A stretch of 64,000 nucleotides of DNA from Leptasterias polaris. Taxonomy: Eukaryota; Echinodermata; Asteroidea; Forcipulatida; Asteriidae. Each line of letters starts with the position of its first letter. The first letter of the stretch is position 1. Below are positions 39,201 to 51,200 of this stretch, piece after piece. Made by a program: the position numbers and the translations under genes. The notes below the pieces were generated by a model that saw only the letters and a list, made by a program, of their open reading frames with translations, searched no databases and had not been told where the DNA came from. The stretch lies in NCBI GenBank assembly GCA_037783415.1, contig JAZGTN010000028.1, positions 248,001-312,000 of the forward strand, written 5' to 3'.

Positions 39201-42200
39201 ACTAAATGAAAGCGGCCATACCCCCTCGTAGGCAATATTTTAGGGCTATATATAAACAAAAAATAAGTAAATAACCTAGGACTTCAGGAAAACATGCCTG
39301 GATCAGTAAAAGATGAGCTCACAGCAACTGGCTCTGCCTCTCCCCTTCACAACATTGATGATTGGGAGATAAACAGGCATTCATAAGACTTGGTCTTCAG
39401 GAACATGCGCCTTGAACTACGGATACGATTCATTCTCGGATCCACCAATCAATTAGTGTTTCCCTCAACCAGCCCATATTCTGTCTTTCAAGTTTTGATC
39501 ATCAGACAGATAATCAACAGCATTCTTTCATTAACGGAGACAGTATTTTACTCTCTTTTTTGTAGAAGGAAAGGTGTGTTGGAAGGGGGTGGGGATGATC
39601 AAGGTCTAAAGGTGGGCGTAGTTATCGCAGACTCTGTTTCCTCCTGATAATACAAAATCATACAAGTATACTCAATCAACCCTAACAGGCCTTAGGATGC
39701 ATTGATATTATCAGCAAATCAGTGGAAGTACAAACCATCTTATCTACAAGAAATGTACAATGTTGTTATCATCTTAACTTTGCTCAGAATATTTAGTATG
39801 GGAGAGAAATCTTACTTTTTAAAAGGTTTTGATGGAGGTAGTTTTACATTTCTGAGGAAATGCTTGTAAAGTAAAGCCTCTTGTTACCTGGGCCAAATTT
39901 TGAAAAGCTGCTCAAGCACAAAAAGTAGCTTAGCAGGCAATAAATTCTTACAATAAATAAGTTTACCAGCCAAAACACCATATCACATGTACCATCTGTG
40001 ACTGTATTCTGCTCATGTTTGCTAAGCAGAAAATTGTCAAACAATACTACCTTTATGAAATTGGGTCCATGGTACATGTAGTTGAGTTTTAAACATTATA
40101 ACTATCATCTAAAAATCATGGCATGGGTAAACTTTCCAGTATTTGGTTGAAACTGTGAAATGTTGTTAACTGAATGGTCCCTGTGTAGTTATGAAGTTAC
40201 TGCAGGTTGTAATCTTGTTTTCAATGTAGCTTTGCCTGAAGACATTTCCAGATGACTTGTTCATCAATTGTTGTGTTTCTGATTTTGCTAAGCAGGAGAA
40301 AGTAAGAACTCCCAAATTTCATTTGTGTTTATTCTTTTCTCTCTGCCACAGCTAACAAGTCAACAAAGCAGCCCAAACAACCAGCATCATATGAGCAATC
40401 CATTCCCATGCAACAAGTTGCGCCCAAACCCCACCACACTTCTTCCGAGCCCACACTGAACCTTGGAACCCAGTACCCAGTGCCCGTATCCGCCCATTCC
40501 TCTACCCTTCACCCCGCGGTCAATGCCCATTACACCTTGACACCCCACAGCAACGGGATGGGGATTCCGCCGTACTACCACACGCTGGAGCGCAGCGAAG
40601 GGGAGGCGGAGACCACGTTTCATGGCACTAACTCCATGCCTGCCACCAATGTCATCACTAATCCTATGCTGAGTACACCCATGATAAGTGCAACCATGCC
40701 AATGAGAGGTGGGTCAAAAGTTGAATACCTCATCGGTAGGCCCTTCCATGTGACCATATTGTAGCTTAAATTCTTTTAATGGACTTAGAATAAGAAATAT
40801 TTTTACAAAACGAGAAAAATGTTGTACACTGTGATGGTAGCTGTTTTTATTTGAACAAGTACTAAAAAAAGCTTTATCTCATTTATCTTTTGGGTAACTA
40901 TCATTCAATACTCAAATTACTAAATATTTATCAGACTAACAGTCAACAATGTCAACATTATTTGTTCATTTATTTATGATATTAAACACAATGAGATTAT
41001 TTGAGATATCGTTTTTAAGTTGAAAAGCACCTGCCCAGTCATAAGTCTACTGGCCCAACACTAAAATCACTGTTTCCTGCCCAGTTATAAGTTTACTGGC
41101 CCAACGCTAAAATCACTGTTTGGCTTCAGGCCCTGTTCATTGTACATGTCCAAATAATAGGTTAATAGTGCCAGCTACTGTTCTGGCTAGGGCACAGATA
41201 TAAAAGTGTTTTTTCCCCCATTTCTCCAGCAATTCCAGCGATCCCAACAAGTCCGAATGCTAACAACTTTGAGCATGGATCAAGAATGAATAACTTCCAG
41301 CCATCAACTCATAGACGAGAGGAAACACTAATGTCCCCTCATCCATACAGTACTATCAACTCCTCCAGGCAAAATACAGCCACAAGGTGAGTAAAGGAGT
41401 CAGTACAAGAAACCATCAAAAAAACTAATTTAATGTCTAAAATTAAATGGACTTTAGCCCCCATTCATTGTTCTCCCTAAGTAAAAGTGTTCCACTGGGC
41501 AATGAACAACCTCCTTTTGACCTCTAGGCAAGGGTGCCGTACTCAAAAGACATCATGTGCATAAGGTCTCTTTAAGTACACTTTTTTTCTCCAATACCAG
41601 GGGTTTCTATGAGTTTCCACACAACGCTACCCTACCGCCCGTCCCGAGGTTCACCACAGTCTACAACGACAAGCTACCCAACAGTAATGCACCGCAACTC
41701 AAATACAGACGAGTCACCCACGCCAAGAACAGCCTGAAAGATCGCTTCTCATGGAAATGCATTGCGCTTGTATTAACAGTTATTGCCTCTGCGTTGTTAG
41801 CAACAGTTATTTATTTGGCAGGTCAGTAAGCATAAAATACTTGTATTTGTACGGGTCCTGTCGCACAAGGAAATGTGCAGGCAACCAGCAGGTCTGGAAT
41901 TTCATCTTTGAGAGGGCAAGGCCATTTTTTTGCAAAGGGCAATTCCATTGGAAAATCTTAAAGTCTATTGGAAGTTTTTAAAGGGGCACCAAGGCCAAGA
42001 CTAGGGAAACTTAGGCCATTGTCTCTATGGCCTCCATTTATTTACAAACCTCCAACTAGTTCCAAGCAATTTGAAGAACAAAATAAAATAAAAACTTTAA
42101 CATTTCATTTTTTGTATGATTTTCTTCTGGAATAGTAAAACGTTGTTAGAGAATGACGGAATGCTGCGGAAGTGTTCCTGTTGCATGCAGTGCAGCTTTG

Positions 42201-45200
42201 TTGCCTCCAAGTTGCCTGTTCAAATTGCCTTGTATGTCAATGACTAATAGTTAGTAGAAAATACAACTCATTGTATTCAGGAAGTGAGACCTGCCTCAAT
42301 GTCAAAGGGATGCTGTAAGCAGAAAATGATGCAGAGAAAATTAGTTGGGAATATAATTGGAATTTCAAACACGTGTGTATTTTCTGTATTCTTCTTCAGT
42401 AGTAAGCATCTCACTCAACCAGTGCCACGTAGAGACAGTTGAGGGTATTGTAGATGATTGCAGGTCAACAGCTGTGTCAACCAGTACCAACAAAGTCATC
42501 GAAACAACTACACGTAAGCACAACCACTGTTTGGGGAAATACAAGTCCTCAGGGGTCCACTAACATGAAGTTATTTAGCACAGATATTGGCTCACTCGGC
42601 CAAGAAATAGCTTACTCGACCAATCTGTCTTGTAATGGTACATTGGTTATGAGTGATACCTCACCCTGTTAATTCTAAAACAGCAAGTGAATTTTCAAAA
42701 TTAATGTTTTGAAAATGAATTTGTGAGAAAAGCAACATTGAATATCTAAATTATTGTTTGATACCCTATCCAGGCTCTACAACTGCTGTCCAGACTCCCC
42801 CCGTACCCACTCAACCATCCGGCGTTGCCCTCAACACACCCACTAGAGTCCTAATCCCAGCAGGCGACTTCTGGGTAGCTGCTCTGCCGGTCAACACCCA
42901 GCAGTACGTGCAATTGAACTTGACCATACCACTCCGATCAAACTTTGCCATCTTTGGCCAGCGGCGTGCGCCACCGACTCACACAGAGTATGACTTTGTG
43001 CAGGTGCACGCTGGAAGCAGATGGCACGATGTGGGCCGAGGTAAGAGAGATCTTAGCCCCCAGAGAGACGGAAGGAAAAGCTGGGCCAAGCTTGAAGACG
43101 CTGTCAGGAAACCAGAAGAAGACATCAGTGCGGAGAGGACGAAGAGATCAAATGTCTTACCGGATACAACCCTGTCTTTTATTGAGGAGATGGTACCAGG
43201 TCTGTGGTTTATCGGAGTGTACAACGATGGAGAATCCCAAGAGGAGGTGGTGTTGGAAATATCTGACAGAGGTAAAGAAAAAATACATACATAAATTTAC
43301 TACTTTTCTGTGTTAATGTTGGCTGTTTCTAATGGTAATATTATCAGCAGTAATAAAAAAAAACTAGATTGTCAAAACAAATTTGAAAAACGATATCAAC
43401 TTTTAAGCATTGGTTATTCTGATTGGCCCATAATAATTACAATTTAAGTCTTACGTATCACAAATAACCCTCTTGATTGTAACTTTGCTGTGTTTTATCT
43501 GTCCATCAGTGGTTTCCAGTCTATCAATCCATTCCAAACAATTATCATATCTTGTTTTTTTTTTCTCCGCCCTCTCTTTGACAGATACGTGGGATGATGG
43601 ACAGCGCTGTCCTCGAGGTTGCAGCAGCCATGGAGAGTGTGTTCTTGGCCAGTGTGTCTGCCAGCCAGCATACGTTGGAGAAGACTGCTCACAAGGTACT
43701 CCCAAATACTTAGTCATCATCACCAATTTGTTGATGTCTCAGCCTTAACAGTAAACTCAATTTTGTTGCCTCCAAATTGATTTGAAAAAAATTAAAGATA
43801 AAAACTTTAAATGGCCCAAAAGAGAAAACAAACAGAACAAAATGCATGTAGTATCACCAAACCTCAAATTAATGTATATTCAATCTTTTTTATTTATTTT
43901 TTGTTCTCTAGGAGCATCTTGGGGGATTTCTTCTTTTTGGGTCAGGGGGGGCTACATCAACCAAACTGGTTTATAAATTGTTATCTTCTTCATTTACTAG
44001 GAATTTGCCCGGTAGTCTGCAGTGGGCATGGACAGTACATGCGTGGCGTCTGTGAATGCTTCAACAACTGGAAGGGACCAGAGTGTAGCGTACGTAGTGA
44101 CCAATGTTTTGTGCCAGACTGCAGCAGTCATGGACAGTGCGTCTTGGGCGAGTGCGTGTGCTCAAGGGGATATGTCGGACAAGCTTGTGAAGAGGGTAAG
44201 TTGACTCTGTTACTGTAATTCTTGTGGGTACATCGTGGATGGATCTCTCTTGGGAAGAAGTGGTCGGTTTTTTTCTCAACGTTTCAACTTGTTTGCTCAT
44301 GTCTTAAACTGGAGACTTTTACATTTATAATATAAAATTCATGATTTAAGAAATGTATATACTTCCTTATTTTTTAAACATAGAATTCACTTTAGTTCTT
44401 ATTGCAGTGTTACATTTAAGGTCAAATTTGTAAAAAGGGCAAACTGCTTCCGTGAGTGTGTGCTCAATCTTTCTTTCAAAGACTGCTATTTGAGATTTAA
44501 AAAAATATGGTGTTTGCCTTCGTGCCTCTTTTTCCATTTCTTGTCCTTTACCCATTTCCTCCCTTACAACCCTTTTTATGTCTATTATAACATAATTTAC
44601 TTCTTACAATCTTGCCATGTTACAGAAGTCCATGAGTGCAGCAACAACACCGACTGTGGTATCCATGGGCGCTGCGACGTTGGCATGTGCCGCTGTGAGA
44701 AAGGCTGGACAGGAGAGCGTTGCTCGCAGGAGGCAAGTTGTCTCTTACCCTGCTCCCCTCGAGGGCGCTGTGTTGACAACACCTGCGTGTGTGAGCTCGG
44801 ATGGAATGGCAGGCTTTGTGGACTCGGTAAGCAAACTTTGAGGGGCAATTGTTTAGAAAAATTTCCTCCAAACAAAATGTGGACAAAGAGGTAATTTGTA
44901 GAAGAGAAATAAAATTATAATAAATATATCATTTGGTGCTGGATATGTGGCATGGTTTACCCCCTCCCCCTATAGTGTCTTCATTGTGTTCTGGGATTGT
45001 CAGGAATTCCATAGATGATTCTAGGTGGGGGAAGGGGGTACTTGTGTACAAGACGAAAAGCGTGTGTTAAAGTATTGGAACATTTTTTTGGGGGGGGGGT
45101 CACCCTCTGCCACATATCAAGCACGGTATAGAGTATATTGTGTAGTTATTTTGCTTTTGGAAACAATGTCTGCCAATAAACGTATTTTTCAGGGAACATT

Positions 45201-48200
45201 GCAAACTGAAAGTGAATGCTTGGAACATTTGGTCTTATAACTTTGCAAGATTCCTCTGTAACAGGAAACCCTAACAAAGTTGCAGAATTCTGTTATTCCA
45301 AAGTGATTGTTTGTCTTGTTCCACAGAGGGTTGTCCAGACGGCTGCAATGGACACGGTGAGTGCCAGTATGTAGACACCATGTGGCAGTGTGTCTGCACA
45401 GGCCCACACCGAGGCAAAGCCTGTGAGATCACCATGGAAACCGCATGCTCTGATCGCCAAGACAACGACGGAGGTAAATGTTACACTAAAGATAACAAGT
45501 TACTAGTTTTGTTTTTGAATCAGGCGTGTGATTTCTCAAGATTTTTCCAGATTTTCTGAAAATATCCTTGAGCCTTTTGCTTTTCTTTAAAGAAGTAAAG
45601 CAGTCACCAAAGGGAGAGAGAAAATATCCACATTGTGTCCAAACCTGTAGTTCTGTATTTTTGGTGATGCACAAAGTCTGTAAACCTGAATTGTAACATC
45701 TGTACTCAAAATAACGGGGAAATCCAGGCCCGCAAGCCAGTTTCAGGAATGTTCACAGACATTAAATCTCAGCCGTGTTTAAGCTCAAACAGCATCAGGG
45801 GTTAAAGAAAAGAATGCTTACTCTCTTGTCTGTATTTTCTGTTTATTCATTAAAAAAATGCAATTCTTAATACAAGAGAATGTCCAAAGATCTCAGTATT
45901 TTAAAGATGCACTTTTTAGGACCACTTCTCCAAAGGTAGCACTAAAGAGAAAACCACCAAAAAGAAAAATTTACTCAGACAGTTTCCCTTGTGGTTTATT
46001 ACTTGATGAAAAGAGAAGTCTCAATATGCAGTATGACAACTCTCTAAAAAGAACAAAAGACGTTAAAAAACATAATCATACTGAGTGCCTGGTGTTATTA
46101 ATTTCCTTCATTTTTTGTCATCAATCATTATGGCCCTTCCCTTGATTCTAACTAAGCAAATGTCTCAACTGTTAAACATCTTCGAAATTGAAATCAGCCT
46201 TTTCACGGTTCTGAATTTCTTCATTGCAATCACAACCAGATACCTTGAGGGATTGTCTTGATCCTGACTGCTGTCATGATGACTTCTGTGCAACCAGCAC
46301 CCTTTGTACAGTGTCTCCCGATCCTGGAGCCATCTTGAGTCGTGATGTGACATCCCTTATCACCCCACCATTGTCCTTCTATGATCGGTACAAGTTTCTG
46401 GTAGAGGGAGACAGTGTACAAACAGGAGCTATGCTGGACAATGTAGATCCAAGGTTAGTGTCTGATGTAGTTTTGTACAGAATCCTGTTTTAACACTCAA
46501 GGTTTTGCAGGGATAAGAAATTTCAGACTTTTATCTGAATTCAGACTTGTTCATGTCTGCCTGGAAGAAAAACCAGAGATATAAAGAAATCCTGAATTCA
46601 GACTTGTTCATGTCTGCCTGGTAGAAAAACCAGAGATATAAAGAAATCCTGAATTCAGACTTGTTCATGTCTGCCTGGTAGAAAAACCAGAGATATAAAG
46701 AAATCCTGAATTCAGACTTGTTCATGTCTGCCTGGTAGAAAAACCAGAGATATAAAGAAATCCTGCTCTTTAATCTTCTTTTCTAGTGCTGAGGGGAACT
46801 GTTCATAGCTCCTTGGAATCTATAACTCCAGGGGTTACCAAAAGGTGTAATTGCCATCATTTCAACATAATTCCTACCTTCTAGTTTCAGACTCTAATCC
46901 CTGGTTATGAAACATACAGCTAAAAAGTCTCAAACATTATCTCATGACCTAAATCAGGCCCAGTTAAAACCATAAAACTGTGAAAAATATGTATACATAA
47001 CAAGTGTGTATTCATGCCACAAAACTGTTGCACTTTTATTCAAAAATCCAACAAAATATGTAAGATTGCAGATGTTTTTCTTGTTTTTTGTTTCTTTTTT
47101 TTTCTTTTTTCTTTTCAAAATGAATGTTAGTTGGTAATTTTGCCTCTGTGACTTTTGCTTTCTTTTCTAGCCATGTTGCTGTTATTCATGGCAGACTAGT
47201 GGGTGAGGATGGAGGACCCATTGCCGGTGCACAAGTCCATGTAGAGGGCCAGACAACGTTGGGCTACACGTACACCAGACAAGATGGAATGTGAGTTACA
47301 GTTCCTTTTCTATACATATCGGCACGTAACTGCAACAATGTTGTATCTTGATTTTTTTCAAAACAATGTATCTTGCATGAAAATGCTCCATGCAGAAACA
47401 TCTCAACACATACTTTTTCAAGCAAGATACAACATTTTGACAATGTCAAACTTGCAGGTAAAGTAGGTGCTATTTTAGGAGAAACAATGTTTTTTCACTG
47501 ACAAAGGAGGGCCTAGAAAGTACATTCCTTAAATGATGAAGAAATATATTGTTTCCCCATCCCCTAAACACAATTTTTTTTAAATTGCAAATTGAATGCT
47601 TTACTCACCATTGTACAAAGGTTAACAGTCTTGAAATGTTTCTGCCACCAGGTTTGACCTCATGGTCCGAGGCGGAGGGTCAATCCGTCTAGTCCTTGAT
47701 CGCCAGCCCTATCACCAAGGCGTCAAATCCATCTATGTCCCAGTACAGAGTTTCATCCATGTTGATAACATCACGCTGTCGGCAACCACCAATGTTGGGG
47801 CTGATGCCAACATCTTCCTCGGGAGTAATGAAGAGGTCTGCGCAGGAGAGGATTTCCCTTTGCCAGTTTTCAAGAAAGTTGTAACTGTGGGTAGCGATGA
47901 GGGGATGTGTCGTGAGGAAGGACTCTCAGTGGATCAAAGGGTAGGTTCTAGTTTGGAGAGCAAGGGTCTAATTGAAGTGAAAGAGGAAACTTTTGAAGTG
48001 AAATATGCAGTTTTATGCAAACAACTTTGGTGAAGGAAGTGTTTGTCCCAGTTGTCTGGGCTCGATTTCACAAAGCACTAAGACTCATCTTAAGATGGGA
48101 TGTCAATATTGCCAAAGTGATTTGTACAAACAAAATGTAGACCTTCCTTTTCTTGAAAATATAAGCCCCAAATGCTCTACAGGGAGAATGACCGGCATAC

Positions 48201-51200
48201 TATTGTTGGTAGAACTGTCTTATCTTAATCCACTACAAAATGTAATACATTATTTCCCTTTTCTCTGTGGTTTGCTATTATACAATTTGTACAGATTGGC
48301 TCATAGTTTGGATTTGAATTGTTAAACAGTTAAATGGAAGTCAGATGTTTAGGGAAAAAAACTATGATGCACAACTCTACTCTAGTGTTCATTCCATCTT
48401 GCAACCTACCTTACTGACTTGAGGAATGCCTCATTCCATCTTGCAACCTACCTTACTGACTTGAGGAATGCCTCATTTTGGAAATATCTCTTTTGAGTTA
48501 AGCAAAATTTCAAAAACTCAACTAAGTTACCTTTTTTTTATCCTGTAGGCAATTCATGAACAAGTCCCCATCTCTGGCACCAAACTGACCCTTGACTACT
48601 TCAGCCACCATGCTCCGGGCCAGACCTCCAGACTCACCGTCAAGCTAACACCACCTACACTGCCGATGGGCCTGGAGATGGTGCATGTCAGCATCAGTCT
48701 AGAGGGTAGAATCTTCACAGAGACTCTGTTTCCAGAGGGAGGGATGGAGTACACCCTGACATGGGATGGCAGGAATGTTTATGGACAGATGGTGTATGGA
48801 AGGGCTGTTGCCATGGGTAAGGGTCATTGTGCATTTTGCATGTACATAAATGATATCACAAAATAATTTGTACTTATTCAAACCTTGATTTGACATACAG
48901 AAACCTTGACTGTTTAAAGCAAAAGGCAGAATATCAAACACATTTTCCATTGAGGTAGATTTTGGGTTATAATGTTTTCAATAGTGTATTGATCATTTCA
49001 CCTTTGATCATGTTTTTCACTTGTATTGGATAAGTTATCATTTGGGCCACAGTCTAAACCTCGCATCAGATTCATTCTTTTGTAGTTCAAGTCTTGAATT
49101 TCATCTTTGAGAAGGCAAAGCCATTTTCATTATGCAAACGGTACTTCCATTGTAAAATCTTAAAGTCTATGGGAAACTTTGAAGACCAGGGCAAAGAAGG
49201 CCATGGTCTCTGTGTAATGCCAGGCCCGGTAATATGGCATTCTACACATACTTCTTTGTGTGACACTTCAATTTGTTTCTATGTATGAATAATTCGTGCA
49301 TGCAGTGATTTGAAACATTGTTCTGCACCTAATGTTCATGGAGCAATTTACTCAAGCTATTGGCAGACTGCTGAGTGGTAGGTTTCATCAGACTTACTTG
49401 GTAAATCATCATTCTTGGAAAGTAACTTATCGATTCTCAGAACTACATATACCAATGCAGATAAAATACAAGGTGTATCTGCTGCCACTTTGGCCAAGTT
49501 CGCACAACAAACTTTTGTTTACTTGTGTCAGATGTTAACTGGTACTCATGCTTAAAAACATGTGGTGGATACCAGGTAATATGGGCCTCTAGTCTACAAA
49601 TGGTCGTTGTGTGAACTTGGCCCTAGCTTCTCAAAGACAGTCCCCAACATTGAACTACTTGTAGAGAATTCAGACAAGTCAGATGGCTGTTTTGACTCGC
49701 CATTGGCCAGCATATTACCTTTACTCTGGGAACGATGCTCTTGATTGGCCTCAAAGTCTGTTTTGTAAAACACTGCCATAATGATCTTCTTTTTGTTTCC
49801 ATCTACTCAGTGTCTGTTGGTTATGAGTATCAAGGTTGTCTACATATCATCTGGAGGAAGCAAAGGATGACAATTGATGTAGCAGATTGGGGATCCATGG
49901 ACCTAGGGGGGTGGCAGCTACCTGTCCACCACAACTATAACCCTGAAAAAGGTAAGAATTTGATGTTTTTTTCTCTGCTGAAGTCTACACACACACACCT
50001 TCAAATTTTTCGTTTAAAATTGTCCACTTAATACTGTCTTTTATTTCCAATCAAAAATTCCAAAATAGGTTTTTTGTCAAACCCAAATACTTCCAAACCA
50101 TTTCACTCCTCTTAAAAAAAATTGTGATCAAAGACAGAAAATTGTAAGATGTTGCTCTCTACATTTGTTCTACATGTTTTTTTATCTCTTGCAATTCTTG
50201 TGTATAAATCATATGAGACTGTTTTTTAAGCCAGTCCAAATTTGTTTCAAATATTACTCAGGTATTCTCAGTCTTGGCAATGGTCAGCGAGTATACTACC
50301 ATGCCCAGCCTGCCTTTATCCGATCCATCATGGGTAATGGACGCCAGCGCAGTGAAGACTGCTCGTCATGCACTGGCCGGGCCAAGAATAACCGCATGCT
50401 AGCTCCCATGGCCCTGGCTACTAGCCCGCAGGGAGACGTTTATGTCGGTGATTACAACTTCATCAGGAGAATTGACCAGTACGGCAATGCTACAAATATA
50501 CTGCAGTTGAGGTGAGCCTTGACAAAATGACTCTGGATACACTGTACAATGAAATAGATGAGGCTTGCCCAAAATTCACTGGATCTAGATGAGTCTGAGT
50601 GAAATTTTGCTATGTCATCAGTATTACACCAGTAGATAGTGGCATAATAACAATGTTAAATAATTATTGGGAGTCTAATCATTCATATACCCACAGCTGA
50701 GAAGCTGAATTGCGAAGAATGGGGTTTATATGGCTGAGCTGCTGGAATGTAAAGGCTCCTTTGGCAGCCAGCCACGTTGACCCATATGTGACCACGGAGC
50801 ACAGCCAGAGATCAAAAGTGTTTTTAATTTTTCAATAATATGGTCATTGTTGCCTTTGGCTGCCAGCCACATCGACCCATATTAGACCACGGGGCACAAC
50901 CAGAGATGGAAAGTGTTTGATTTTTCGATAATATTGTCGTTGTTGATTTAATGTAACTTTTTTCTCATATTTGTTTTTGATTTTGTTTTCAGTTACAATC
51001 CTTCATACAAGTTCTACCTTGCAGTTAGCCCTTTGACTGGCGCCCTCTATCTCTCAGATGGACAGACTCGTCAGATTTATAAGGTCAGGAATCTGGAGAA
51101 CATTCCGAACATCTCCAGTAACCTGGCCCTGATTGCTGGCACCGGGTCTCCCTGTCTCCCAGCTGACCCAGATGGATGTGGTGATAACAGACCAGCCATC

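Larger units (their letters stand above)
33692..40351 (+). other. Teneurin intron 3 (6.7 kb)
   Basis: Contains a dispersed repeat at 34036-34225 also present at 45524-45700, a tRNA-like B-box stretch at 34500-34575, the 33-bp array at 35374-37107, an (AAT)-AGCGCC repeat near 38160-38235 and a MITE at 39889-40076. No coding exon is supported despite long ORFs across the array. Confidence 0.7.

Noticed and set aside
43035..43045. Internal GT donor in exon 8 (after the GRG codons)
   Set aside because: Using it would remove the conserved [11 protein letters not shown] block and the furin site; the later donor at 43272 keeps frame and family sequence.
44196..44625. Hidden exon carrying EGF4-EGF5
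   Set aside because: Both frames compatible with phase 1 entry contain stops and no cysteine spacing typical of EGF repeats.
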